Notes: generated by a model not told the origin, from the sequence alone. A DNA stretch of 64,000 nt from Caballeronia glathei (GCF_000698595.1 NZ_JFHC01000025.1:1-64000), one strand, 5' to 3'; positions 1 to 9,560 are shown, counted from the stretch's first letter. Numbers and translations are program-made.

Positions 1-168
1 GGCGGTCACGTTCGCCGAAATACGCAGCTGCGAGCTGCCGACAGCAATTGTTCGCACTCAAGCGATGTCAAGTTTATCTTTTCCGTGCGCTTCATTGGAT
101 ACCAAATCAGGTGTGTCCGGCGACAATTACTTTTGCCGGCGCATTGACTCAGGTTTTTTGTTACCGAG

Positions 169-453
169 CTAGGCTCGTTGCCTCAAGTATTTTGCTACCT
201 GGCAGACGGACTCGTCCGGCAACATACCGCGGGCGACCAGCGCGATTTCGATGGAATCCATCTGCTCCGCGCACTCGGCGAGCATCGCGGGATGATCGTC
301 GAGCGTGTCGACGTTGAGCCCGTGCACGGCGGCCTGCTCCATGCGGTCCTGGTCGCGCGCGACGAGAAAGAAGCGCGCGCCTTTGGCGCCCCATTCGCGG
401 ACACCGGCGATGGCGATGGTGGACGTCGCGCCCACGACGACGATATTGTTCAT
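169..453 (-). pseudogene. truncated short-chain dehydrogenase, DprE2-like
   Basis: An ATG at 453 opens 94 codons beginning MNNIVVVGATSTIAIAG, a Rossmann dinucleotide-binding start typical of short-chain dehydrogenases. A later stretch, IEIALVARGMLPDES, matches the region after beta-strand 4. The family is normally about 240 residues, so the catalytic YxxxK half is missing and the frame stops at 169. It lies directly downstream of remains of a DprE1-like FAD oxidase. In intact loci that pair epimerises decaprenyl-phospho-ribose to arabinose or does related sugar chemistry. I read this as a dead 5' half. The family-level call is fairly firm; the DprE2 assignment is inferred from the neighbour. 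Confidence 0.5.
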
Positions 454-511
454 GTGCCGGTGATCTCTTTCCAGAATTGCGACAGCGTGGCCGATCGCGA
501 AGCGATTCGAG

Positions 512-743
512 CTGCTTGCCGCGAAAATCGGCGGCGGACATGCGCGCGTCCTCGGCCGGATAGATGAGATCGCCCACTTCTTCGATCGCCTCCTCTGGCG
601 GCGGTAATACAGCTCGTTCAACGCGCGCTGCGTGAGCCCGTTGATCAGCGAGACGGGCGGCGTGAACGGAACGGTGCGCTGGTTCCGCTCCTCGACATCG
701 AGCGAGCCGTGTATCGCGTGATCGCCCAGCGGTTACTCTCGAG
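512..743 (-). pseudogene. C-terminal remnant of a DprE1-like FAD oxidase, frameshifted
   Basis: On the minus strand 743-601 reads HGSLDVEERNQRTVPFTPP and then LINGLTQRALNELYYR. After a one-base shift near 600, 577-512 reads GDLIYPAEDARMSAADF. Both blocks resemble the C-terminal half of DprE1-type FAD-linked oxidases, where the tail has a G-x-x-Y-x-A-x-D-x-R-x-S/T-A-x-x-F pattern. A stop in the first frame lies just upstream of 743, and nothing recognisable of the FAD-binding half remains between 744 and 905. This is a relic with at least one frameshift. The order oxidase then reductase matches DprE1-DprE2. Confidence 0.42.
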
Positions 744-905
744 CTTCAGTCGCGTGCTGGTCTCGAACATTAGCCGCGCAACATTCATCTCGTCCCCGAG
801 TTTTTTCGGTGATCCCGTCGTGTCGTAGAGTTCGAGGTTCATTTCCCGTTGCGCGCACTGAGGCCCGATCTGTACGGGTGCTGAAAGGCGCCAACCGAAA
901 GGCAT

Positions 906-1548
906 ATTGAAATCGCGAGCTTTCGGTCGATCTTCGCGCTCCGAAGGCCCTAGTATCCTATCTACCTATCCGCGTCCCAGACGCATCGACCTGAGTGCAG
1001 CGCACTCCATTTGTATCTGTTCAGCGCCCGATGGACGCAATCTTCCAAAGCAGCGGCCGCGCCGCTCACTGACTTACTGCTTCTATTGCTGGAAACTGAG
1101 TTTCCCGCACACCTTATCGGAGCTGGGTTCTCGCCGCATGGAGAAGAGCAGCTCTGACTGAGATCATGTCCGTACGTACAGCGCGGACGCACCGATCCTT
1201 CAATCCTTCAATTCGTCTTCGGCAATCCAGCCAAGCACGGCTCACGCGGTCCCATCACAAGGCGACCGTGATGATCCGGCTCTCAAGACGGGAAACCACT
1301 TGCACTCCAGGGTGCGGGTTTCTTCATCCCATTTTGTCGGCCCGCGCAGCCCGAAAAAACAAACGCGCAAAAAGAATTGCTTGATTCGCTGGCATACGCC
1401 TGCGGTCAAGTAGCCTTATCCGGGATACCGGACTAAGGATCATCAGGCGACAGCGCTTCCCTGTGCCAGGTGAATCAAATAGCTGATCGCTAAAATCCCG
1501 GAAAGCAAAGCGCGCAGTATTCCATCAACCGGGGTGCCCTTCTGATAG
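906..1548. other. gap without a supported gene
   Basis: No reading frame here resembles a protein family and none has a convincing ribosome binding site. The stretch around 905-1040 shows weak sequence similarity to 9050-9180, including the identical 13-mer GACGCATCGACCT at 980-992 and 9118-9130 in the same orientation. Nothing else was recognised. Confidence 0.4.
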
Positions 1549-2781
1549 GTGAGGGTGCCGCTTCTTAAAGCCAAAGCCGTGAAAATTCAACTCAACTTCT
1601 CGAGCCTCTTGGAAAGCTCAGGTTTGCCGCAGCGTCTTGCCAACGAACTGTCAGAGCTATTCAACCGTCACCTATCAAAAGCGCACAGCAAAACGCGCGT
1701 GACGTCCAACGCAATATCGATCAAAACGCAAAAGTACCGGGTTCAGAAACTGATCGCCGGTTTTCGGGAGTTGCGCAAGGGCGGTTTTGCCATCCAGTCG
1801 CCGTGGAACCTTGGTGAAAAGCACATCGGATACCTGGTCAATCTCTGGGTCAACGAAAAGCAGCAATCACCGGGCACCGTCGAGAACAAGCTCACATATT
1901 GGCGCACGCTCGCGTCCTGGATGAAGAAGCATCAGCTGGTCGGAACAGTGGACGACTATATTAAGCGGCCCGAAGGCTATCGCCGCTACTACGTCGCTCG
2001 AGAAGATAAGTCTTGGGACGCGGCGAAGGTTAACGTCGACGAGGTCATTGCGAAACTTTGCGAGCGCGACCGTTGGGTCGCAATCCAGGTCGAGCTTCAA
2101 GCGACGTTCGGTCTACGCGCACAGGAAAGTATGCTCTTGCGCCCGCTGCAGTGCCTGCGGGTGACGGGTCATCTTCACGTCATTGACGGGACGAAAGGCG
2201 GCCGGCCCCGTGTGGTTCCGATTGACGCCGAGTGGCAGTATGAGGTGCTGATCCGAGCAGCACGGCTGTCCAATCCTCGCACCGGCTCGATGATCCCCGA
2301 TCCATGGTCGCTTAAGCAATGGTATCGCCACTTTTATCATGTTCTCCAGAAGCACGGAATCACGCGCAGCGCCGCCGGCGTCACCGTTCACGGTCTTCGC
2401 CACGCCTATCTCCAGAACATGTACGAGAAGATTACGGGCGTACCTGCGCCCATCAAACGCCCCGACCACAGGCCGGATCCGCAACTCCATCAGCTGGCCA
2501 TGCAACGACTTGTGGAGGCGGCCGGACATAGCCTCGCCGCGAAAGCGACCGCCTACATATCGACGTTCGCCACCATGGACCGACTCGCCCGTCCCGTTGT
2601 TTCTTCGGAGCAGGCATTCGCTGCTGTCCTTGAGACGGGCGGCAACAAGTCGGATGCGGCGAAAGGTTTGGGCATTTCGCGACAGGCACTTTATCGACTT
2701 CTGGCGAAGTGCGAGGGCGTGCTCGTCACGCCAAGGCGTGACGAGAAAGATGCCGACCGCGGGGGCTGCGAACGCCTTTAA
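1549..2781 (+). CDS. tyrosine recombinase (integrase) with C-terminal Fis-like HTH
   Basis: This 410-residue protein belongs to the tyrosine recombinase superfamily. Catalytic-type blocks are visible: the first Arg in FGLRAQES (about residue 189), the HxxR box in VHGLRHAYL (about 282-290), GHS (about 327), and a candidate nucleophile Tyr in TAYISTF (about 337). The N-terminal 100 residues are an alpha-helical core-binding region. Residues about 360-395, ending DAAKGLGISRQALYRLLAK, form a Fis-type helix-turn-helix, which is not part of the recombinase fold. The start is uncertain: GTG at 1549, 1555 or 1579 are all possible and none has a clear ribosome binding site. No adjacent partner recombinase is seen. 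It may be a remnant of an integrated element. Confidence 0.8.
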   Translation: MRVPLLKAKAVKIQLNFSSLLESSGLPQRLANELSELFNRHLSKAHSKTRVTSNAISIKTQKYRVQKLIAGFRELRKGGFAIQSPWNLGEKHIGYLVNLWVNEKQQSPGTVENKLTYWRTLASWMKKHQLVGTVDDYIKRPEGYRRYYVAREDKSWDAAKVNVDEVIAKLCERDRWVAIQVELQATFGLRAQESMLLRPLQCLRVTGHLHVIDGTKGGRPRVVPIDAEWQYEVLIRAARLSNPRTGSMIPDPWSLKQWYRHFYHVLQKHGITRSAAGVTVHGLRHAYLQNMYEKITGVPAPIKRPDHRPDPQLHQLAMQRLVEAAGHSLAAKATAYISTFATMDRLARPVVSSEQAFAAVLETGGNKSDAAKGLGISRQALYRLLAKCEGVLVTPRRDEKDADRGGCERL

Positions 2782-4268
2782 ATGTGCGGGCCGCCGCCGC
2801 TTCTGCCCCTTCGGGTGTTGTGGCACCAGCCAGTGCCTCGCCCGCACGACCTACCGTCTGATGATGAATGTGCGCAGGCGGGCGCTTTGCGGACACAAAT
2901 TCAGCGAAAACTGAGCAATTGTGCAATATGCTCGTTTTCGCCAAAACAAGCGTATTTCTATTTAAAAACAATGAATTGGATACCTACGCGGTGAACCGGA
3001 AATGGATGTAACACGTTATTCCGAGCAGAGACGAGGGGCAAAGACGCGAATTCGCGTAAGAGACGGCAACGATCGCCGACGGTGTGAACTGACAGAACTG
3101 CGGCCCTCTGCTAGCAGGAATACGCGCTCGTGCAAGAGGTCCACGATTTGCGCTCTGACGTCATGCATGAAGAAACCTTGCCGTTCGGTGTTCGAGCCAG
3201 ATAATGGGAGCAAGCGCCGGCCTCCTTGTGTGCCATGTGCCGCGAGCGAGCAGGGGCCGTTACGTTCGACCCTGGAAACGCATTCTGGTCCGCGCTAAAG
3301 CGACGTCAATCATAAGCAGGGCACGGCATGGACGATTCGCCCGTTTATTCTTGCAAGAAATTGGCGAAGTCTGAGCACTCTTGCAATTTCTTTGAATTCA
3401 ACAAAATCTCGGGATTTCCGTTTGAAAACAAATATCTGTCCCATACCTCGTTGGGCGTAGACGAGCGCGATCCGGATAGCGCTCACTGGCTTCTCTGGAG
3501 TGGACGAGGAGGGGAGGTAACGATTGCAGCGAGCCGCGGCTGCCTGGAGCGTTGGATTCAACTTGCCCGTTGCAGGCAGGAGGAAGCGTTAAAGATGTCG
3601 AACAACCCTTTGCGAAGTGCTGAACACCATAGGCGCGCCACAAATCGTACGGCACGGACCAAGTGTAACAGATCGGAATTCGATCAGTGGACGCGCGGCG
3701 GCGTGCTTGAGAGCGGCTTGATTCGCTCGCTGCGCCGCACTTCGGCGTCGATAGTGTCGCTATTTCGAGTAATTCGCCAAAGAACGCGTGCGGAACGGGT
3801 GCGTATGCGGCCCTTTCCAAAACAAGGGCGGTGGTCGACTAGACATGAAGCGCGCTAGAAGATCCCGCGGCGAGTCGAAGGAAGTGTACGAGGCCGCAAA
3901 CCGCCGTCACCTTTTAACGAACCTGGAGTAGAAGGCGGAAAAGGAAGGCTGGGTCAAAATAATACGAAGGGCTTCGCGACAAATGGCTCAAGGCCTCAGC
4001 TTTGGGTGATGTTCGACACTGTCGTTGCATTGAGCCAGTCTGAATTCGGATGCATCGAGCCTCGTTGCTTGGTCGCAGTTGGTCCGCTCCATCACGCGAT
4101 CTTCGCTAAGTGCTTGACATGGAGCTCTCACCAACGATGACATCGTTTTTTTTAAAGACGCACTTTTTGACACCTCATTCGGACCCTAAGCTCGGCCGAA
4201 TTTTGGTATGTTGGAAGCTGATGTAGCCGTTGCCAAGAGACGTTCGAATATTCAGCCAGGTCGCCGAG
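2782..4268. other. gene-poor stretch, one imperfect inverted repeat
   Basis: About 1.5 kb without a gene I can support. An inverted repeat at 2930-2951 (GCTCGTTTT, four-base spacer, AAAACAAGC, one mismatch) lies about 150 bases after the recombinase stop and could be a weak terminator or an operator. An open frame at 3328-3858 (176 codons) is preceded by AGGG, but its second half is low-complexity and Arg/Ser-rich and it resembles no family, so I do not call it. AT-rich tracts occur near 2940-2990 and 4140-4160. Confidence 0.35.
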
Positions 4269-5288
4269 ATGAGTGTCAGCAAGCCATATAGATCGATTAC
4301 TAAGCGTAGCTCGTGGATACTCTGCTTTCAATTCAATCAAGGGGCGTCTGAGGGACGCTGGAAGACGCAGTCGGAAGCAGCAAAGCACCTCGGCGTCTCC
4401 TGCTCAGATCTTTCACGAGCATTAAAGATAGAGACGCTTCCGGAAGAGATCCTGAATTTACACGAATCGCCCACGGCAATAACGAGTCATACGATCCGTA
4501 TGTATCAAAATGCCATTGCAAAAGATGGGCTGGCAACGGTACTTTCCCGCGTGAGACAGTATCCGGCGGACACTCCAAAACTGTCGAATCGTGTCGTCGT
4601 GTCAATCGTCACGGGTCGCATGAGTGCGTCACAGTTGGCGCTCAAGACCGCACCGCGCAGAAGCACAATTACAAACGAATCCCTCCCCGTCGACTTGGCG
4701 ACGACGTACCACGAAGGAATATTGAGCGGAAAATGGACTAGTAAGAGCGGAGGCGCACAGGCGCTCAACGTCTCCGCGCGCACCCTTAGGGAGGCAATTG
4801 CAATTAGAGATCTGCCGATGGACGTGAGGTTTCTAATTTCGACTGCCCCTTTAACCTTCAAGCTTGGGCGAAAGATTCTCAGGCTTGCGGAGGAGATCGG
4901 GCATCAAGAGTTGCATGCACGAGCGAAGAAGGTAGAGCCCACGTCCGCGATCCGCACAGCGGCTAACGTGCTTGACGAGCTAGAAAGAAAGCATATCAAA
5001 GCTATGCGCTACACCGACGTAAAGGTACGGCGCGGGCGAGGAAACAAGCATCTCATCATTGCATGCGAAGACGCAAAATTTTTATTGAAATATAGACGCG
5101 AGATTGAGAGCGCAATCCGGAAGGTGCTGGAAAAGAGAATCAAGGATGCGAGAATGGAAGCGATCAAGCAGATAATTGCTAAAACCGGCGTCAAAGGATT
5201 GAACCCTGAGACAATTGAGAAGTACTTGCTCAATTGGTTACTGGAACGAGATGGCTACGACTGGTTAGTCGATGTCGAAACGACTTAA
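4269..5288 (+). CDS. unknown protein with two ParB/KorB-like HTH segments
   Basis: The 339-residue product is unrecognised as a whole but contains two similar helix-turn-helix segments. The first, SEAAKHLGVSCSDLSRALKI followed by ETLPEEIL (about residues 37-64), matches the pattern of the ParB/KorB HTH with its trailing LPEE. The second, GGAQALNVSARTLREAIAIR followed by DLPMDV (about 160-186), looks like a diverged repeat. The C-terminal third is highly charged. The N-terminal ParB CTPase box is absent. I chose ATG 4269; a TTG at 4230 in frame would add 13 residues. Codon use is less GC-rich than in the polysaccharide genes. It could be a regulator of a mobile element; no ParA is nearby. Confidence 0.6.
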   Translation: MSVSKPYRSITKRSSWILCFQFNQGASEGRWKTQSEAAKHLGVSCSDLSRALKIETLPEEILNLHESPTAITSHTIRMYQNAIAKDGLATVLSRVRQYPADTPKLSNRVVVSIVTGRMSASQLALKTAPRRSTITNESLPVDLATTYHEGILSGKWTSKSGGAQALNVSARTLREAIAIRDLPMDVRFLISTAPLTFKLGRKILRLAEEIGHQELHARAKKVEPTSAIRTAANVLDELERKHIKAMRYTDVKVRRGRGNKHLIIACEDAKFLLKYRREIESAIRKVLEKRIKDARMEAIKQIIAKTGVKGLNPETIEKYLLNWLLERDGYDWLVDVETT

Positions 5289-6265
5289 CACTTCGTCGAG
5301 GATTCAGCATTCCTTGTGCGCGAGTGAAGGCATGATACCGGACAGAGGCTTGCTCGCGGATGCAAACATCGTTTCTTCGCAAGGCGCACCTCGCTTCTCC
5401 ATCCATGGGGTCGCAGTTTTCGCGGGGCTCCAAGACGACGCGAATAATGAGTGCCCAAGGCGAGATGCCGCGCGAAGGGGAGGCACGGGAGGCAGAACCC
5501 GCGGTGGCAGAGCCGATCGAGCGCCCGCAGGAACGTGCCGCGCACGAAACCGAAAGCAACAAGCCAACGAGCGGAAGAAGCGCGAAGCCATGCCCTGTGC
5601 CTATGCTTCATGGTGTTTTGAATTACTGCGGCTTTCGCACCGGCCTTTAAATAGTCCGCCGGCATCGCACACCAACTGCATGTTGCGGCGCTAGCCCGTC
5701 GTTTGAGAGCTACACCAGGATCCAGCGCTCGCCGCCGCGGTACGCACGCTCGACCGGCAGGTCGTCAATCTCGAACCGGCCGTCGTCGCAATACCGCGTG
5801 AGCTTCCCAACGGTTCAGCAAATAAGGAATTGCCCACGCTCGTGCCGGATCGAGCGCTTCTCCAGCGTGGCCGTGACCCGCAGACTGCACCGCGTCAGCG
5901 CATGTGTGAAACGCGGCGGTGCGGGCCCGCTGCGGCTACCGCAAGATCCGTGTGCTGTTGCTCGGGAGGGCAACGACTTTAACTCGGCGTTCGCGACGTC
6001 GTGCGCTACTGGACGGCCCGCCGGGAAGCGTTACCTTGTCTCAAAACAACCGTCTAAACGACCTATGCTAGGTGCATGACACAGAATAAGATTAACCCCA
6101 CTTCAGGACATGTGTCACGGACGCGATGGCTTTGTCAACTTGTCTCGACCGGCTTGGAAAGCCGGAGGGAAGGGCATCCATCAGGAAAGAATAGGACCGA
6201 AGGGGCAGAAAGCGAAGGCGCCTAGGCATTGCTGCCTTGTGCGCAGACACTGTTGGATCGGAACG
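5289..6265. other. gap containing an IS66 relic
   Basis: Apart from the IS66 transposase remnant at about 5710-5860, I find no supportable gene. An open frame covering 5450-5650 encodes a Glu/Ala/Arg-rich stretch without family resemblance. The stretch upstream of 6266 is non-coding as far as I can see. Confidence 0.35.
5710..5860 (-). pseudogene. IS66-family transposase (TnpC) C-terminal relic
   Basis: Read on the minus strand, one frame gives EALDPARAWAIPYLLNRWEA, and after a frameshift the next gives KLTRYCDDGRFEIDDLPVER followed by AYRGG. This is the IS66 transposase signature, normally A-I-x-Y-x-L-x-R-W-x-A-L-x-R-Y-x-D-D-G-R-x-x-I-D-N-N-x-x-E-R. The catalytic-region Glu of the VER block is still visible, but the frame is broken and ends soon after at the stop at 5710-5712. 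No orfA, orfB or terminal repeats were found, so this is a small dead fragment. Confidence 0.6.
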
Positions 6266-6514
6266 ATGAGTGAGTGTCTTAGCGCTGTGTGCCCGGCTTG
6301 TGGCACGGTAGTCGCCGAAGATGGATGGGAAGTTTTGCCGGGAGGAGAGGTTCACCAAGTGACCTGCCAAGCGTGTCGCACCGTCGTTCACGGCAGCTGG
6401 TTCGAGTGTGAATCCTGCGTGGCCGACAACTCGATTTCGTCATTGTTTGCACAGGACTGTCTCGATCGCACATGTGGAAAGTGTGGGCATCATCCAAACG
6501 ACACACGTAAGTAG
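6266..6514 (+). CDS. small protein with four CxxC zinc-ribbon knuckles
   Basis: An 82-residue frame starting MSECLSAVCPACG contains four CxxC pairs: CPAC (about residues 9-12), CQAC (about 36-39), CESC (about 50-53) and CGKC (about 72-75), giving two putative zinc ribbons. The regular spacing argues that the frame is real despite its size. The start ATG at 6266 has only a weak upstream purine stretch. Function is unknown; such ribbons are commonly structural or nucleic-acid or protein binding. No partner gene adjoins it. The remaining sequence is acidic and cytosolic, without a membrane segment. Confidence 0.5.
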   Translation: MSECLSAVCPACGTVVAEDGWEVLPGGEVHQVTCQACRTVVHGSWFECESCVADNSISSLFAQDCLDRTCGKCGHHPNDTRK

Positions 6515-7751
6515 TGTGGTTTGAGTTCGTCTTCCTGCACTCATCGGATTATGCGGATACCGCTCTTAACCGATCGACTTACCGGATTTTTGCTTGGTTT
6601 GTCCCCACGGCTCGCAAGAAGAGCAGCTGCAAACGCGAGTGCGTGCATGGGCATCCAAGACCTTCCGGGCGGCGGACGGCGATCTGCGGACCGTAAGAAG
6701 CTAAATTGTTGCGACGCGCTAAGAACCGCTGAAGCCGCTCTTAGGCTGACCGCGCCTAACTCCGATTCACAGATATCGCCGCCGGAACATGCAGGGAAGG
6801 TCCTTGCGTCGTTGCGGTGTAGTCTGCCTCGCCGGGATTCGGGAACCAATATTTGAACCATGCCCTAAGTCGGTCCCGCTAGCGGACGCCCTGGGATCGC
6901 GGCGCTCCTCCTTGGCAACGCTATCCGGATAGCGTTGTGAGCTGCCGACGTGGTCAGATAAACGCCTGATTTGAAAGAGAAACTCCGTATCTTAGCCGTG
7001 TACCGAATAAGGACCCCCCGTTAAACGTTACACGTGCCTAAAAGAACTTGTCACCGGCGACGCGCCCACTAACACGGCGTGCGTCAACGGCGCTTGAAAA
7101 GGATGACGAAAAACGGCGTCTTTGTCCGAGTTGGACGCTAGGGCCGCGCTGCTTGTACGACTCGATGACGCTTGGTTCGGGCTCATCGAGCAATTGAGCA
7201 TTTAGATGCCTAAAAATCTGAACAGCACTTTCTTGGAGTGTCGGCAGAAAAAGTGGCGGCTTACGCACAACGGCTCGGAGGGGGATGGAACAGGGCGTGA
7301 GCCTGCAATTCGTTTGTCAGCCTAAGGTCGCCGATCACGCCGCCAGGGACAGCGCATTGGCGGTGGGAGAAAGTAGCTAGGTAAAGGCGCGATCTCGCCT
7401 AAGCGGGGACGCGTTGCTGGTGTCGTTAGAAGCTTGAGCCAATCGCCGCGACGCTTACGATCATCGCCGCATCTATACGCGAGCGCTTCCGGCCACCCGA
7501 GTGTCCTCGCTTGACTTCTTTGTCGCCGCGTCGTAACGCCGCCTTGACTTCTATTTGTAGCGGGCATGCTGGATTTGTCGAAACCAAATCTTCGCCGACA
7601 TGCCAACAAAAAAGTGTCTGTGCCACGCGCTTCCCAACCTACGATTGCTGCGCACACGTACTCAACGGCGCGCTAAGCGCGTCTTATCAGTGCGCGAGCG
7701 TACGTGCGAGCCGATGGGTGCACCGCGGCGATGCGCTCGCGGAGGTAGGAC
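6515..7751. other. gene-poor stretch
   Basis: About 1.2 kb in which I see only short overlapping frames on both strands without family resemblance or ribosome binding sites. An AT/GC-mixed composition like the rest of the left flank suggests decayed sequence. No repeats or RNA gene were recognised. Confidence 0.3.
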
Positions 7752-8036
7752 ATGCGCGCGGTGAAGCGTCCGTCTGTCGCCACGGCACTACCGCCGACAA
7801 CGAAGCTGCCGTCGCGGTGGGCGGACTCAGATCTGAGACATCTTGAGACCGTGATACGCCACGTTGTTAGGGCGCAGGGATCGTCCATGCCGCAGTATCT
7901 TGACGAGGCGTATTGGCTCAGACGGCTCGAGCGCATTGAGCGCGAGACTTGCCTCGTTCCGGCCCAGCAGCGACGCATCACCGCCCTACGAGAGCTACTC
8001 CTTGCGAGTAAGTCACGTGACCAGGATTGTGCGTGA
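7752..8036 (+). CDS. hypothetical 94-residue protein
   Basis: The ATG at 7752 is preceded by a strong ribosome binding site, GGAGGT, at a proper distance, which is the main reason to call it. The product is basic and helical. The C-terminal half (AYWLRRLERIERE, then LVPAQQRRITAL) has the amphipathic Arg/Glu pattern of a short helical hairpin or coiled coil. There is no signal peptide or membrane segment, and I do not recognise a family. It sits alone in the accessory region. Confidence 0.45.
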   Translation: MRAVKRPSVATALPPTTKLPSRWADSDLRHLETVIRHVVRAQGSSMPQYLDEAYWLRRLERIERETCLVPAQQRRITALRELLLASKSRDQDCA

Positions 8037-8657
8037 CAGTATCGCCTTGGCGTTTGCCTCGCAAGCTCCCCATCGATTCAATGTCTCATGTACCGCGTCG
8101 ACCGGTCGTAAAGTTAAGGCGATGAGCATTGTTTGTTTTCCTAAGTGGCTAGATGCAAGTCGTCTTTGTGCCGCTATCGCCTAGGACGGTAAGACGTACC
8201 GTAGGGGTCCGCTCGACACATCATCATCAGCCAACCACGCAAGGGTCTTCGCTGAAGTCCGATTCTACCAACGAAACTTTGAGATGCAGAATTAAAAAGC
8301 ATGACGACGAGCAAAGCCTGGCGCATCAGTTGTTGGATGACCACGTGCTTACCGGCGACGATATCTTCGTGCGCTTGCGCAAGCCTGAGTCAAAGGCCCG
8401 ATCGGCCAATCGTCGACGCATCTGTCGTTCGTTGTGCAAGCAGATCGCGCCTGTCTTCAGCAGCGTGTGCGACGTGCGGCGACGGTAGAGTCCACTTCCG
8501 TCAATCACTACGACTGGAAGGGCATCGTCAGTCCCGCGACCAACGACGATGAGTTAAACGTAATCGACGACGTCGGCGGCGTCACTGTGCACACGTCACC
8601 GCTACGTCGGGCGAAGCCGGCTGTGCGCTATTTGCGCTCCGTGCTATCTCAGCACCA
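8037..8657. other. gap without a supported gene
   Basis: Only short frames on both strands; none has a ribosome binding site together with recognisable protein character. Nothing else seen. Confidence 0.3.
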
Positions 8658-8867
8658 ATGTCCGTCGAGAGCACCGCCATATTCGCCGAGGAGGGCTGCA
8701 GCGTGCATCCGACTGCGCCCGACGTCGTCCTCACGTTGCCCGAGCTCTATTATTTCTTGCGCACGAGGCTAAACCGCTTTCGTGCGACGCATGCGCGGTA
8801 TTTGGATCCCCATGGCGTTGCCATTGATATCGACTGGTCTACCTCTCGCGGCCTAACACGTGAGTGA
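8658..8867 (+). CDS. possible small unknown protein
   Basis: This is a 69-codon frame beginning MSVESTAIFAEEGC. Its middle part, LTLPELYYFLRTRLNRFRAT, looks like a natural amphipathic helix rather than a shadow reading, and it contains few of the Arg/Ser runs typical of false frames in this DNA. There is no clear ribosome binding site, so it may instead be a fragment. Function unknown. Confidence 0.25.
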   Translation: MSVESTAIFAEEGCSVHPTAPDVVLTLPELYYFLRTRLNRFRATHARYLDPHGVAIDIDWSTSRGLTRE

Positions 8868-9374
8868 ACCTAACGCCTGGCTCGCGCATTGTTGCTACGC
8901 GTGAGATCTGGTGGGGTGAAGCGGGGCGGGCAGTCACGAGCCGCGGCGTCGGCTCCAGTTTTTTAAGCCATGCAGCAGGAGATCAGCACCAGCTCCCGCG
9001 ACGAGGCCTTTTGGTTCAATTGCTGCATAGTGAAGCCGGAAAGCCCGCGTTTTTTCGAAGCTTTCGATCGCGAACAGAGCGGCTAACCCCCAATACTAGA
9101 TGCACACACCGCGTCTCGACGCATCGACCTCACAGCGCACAGCGAGTTTGCGCCTGTCAGTATTTCTTGATTCCAAGCCCCTCGCGATGTTGCCGAGCGG
9201 GTGTCGCACTGCAAGCTGATTGATGTACGTCGCTGCCGCGAAAAGCAGTTGTTCGCCATTGTGTAGTCGGTAGGCGGATTCGACCGCCGGCAGCGCCGGC
9301 CAGACAAGCTGACGCTTGGAACCATCGCACCGCTTCCAGTCGAAAGGGTTGCGATCTCTCTTTCGAAGGACGTT
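8868..9374. other. gap with one short fragment-like frame
   Basis: A 38-codon frame at 8970-9086 ends SPRFFEAFDREQSG and looks like the C-terminal tail of a larger protein whose body is gone. The segment 9050-9180 resembles 905-1040 weakly and shares the 13-mer GACGCATCGACCT (9118-9130). I see nothing else. Confidence 0.3.
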
Positions 9375-9410
9375 GTGTCTGACATTCGGCCTCGCCGGGC
9401 AACGGTGCAT

Positions 9411-9560
9411 CTTGACATCCTCCTCCCCCTCTCGCTGACGCTCGCCGGCCGAAGGCCGGGATGAGGGAGGATTCTACTGCGCTACGTGATGCTCAACGTA
9501 GTCGCTTCGACGGGTTCCTGCCACGACGCCCTTACCTCAGGCGAAGAATCAGCACAGGCT
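9411..9560 (-). ncRNA. putative omega (re) RNA of TnpB
   Basis: In IS200/IS605 elements the guide scaffold comes from the 3' end of tnpB and the adjoining element end, and the guide is the flanking DNA. Here the minus strand from the tnpB tail through 9484-9411 carries a stable CCGGCC/GGCCGG hairpin and a longer imperfect stem (ATCCTCCC pairing with GGGAGGAT) just inside the TCAAG end. The predicted guide is the minus-strand reading of 9391-9410. The upstream limit is a guess. Confidence 0.4.

Noticed and set aside
3328..3858. 176-codon plus-strand frame in the left flank
   Set aside because: Weak ribosome binding site, Arg/Ser-rich second half and no resemblance to any family.
4269..5288. 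Reading of this gene as a plasmid partition ParB
   Set aside because: The ParB CTPase box is missing and no parA or origin-like repeats are nearby; only the HTH resembles ParB.
9096..9410. Minus-strand frame ending at the IS605 element, at first taken as a truncated gene
   Set aside because: The plus strand provides a start, ribosome binding site and a frame that rejoins exactly across the element, so part of this antisense frame covers that gene, and the rest has no homology.
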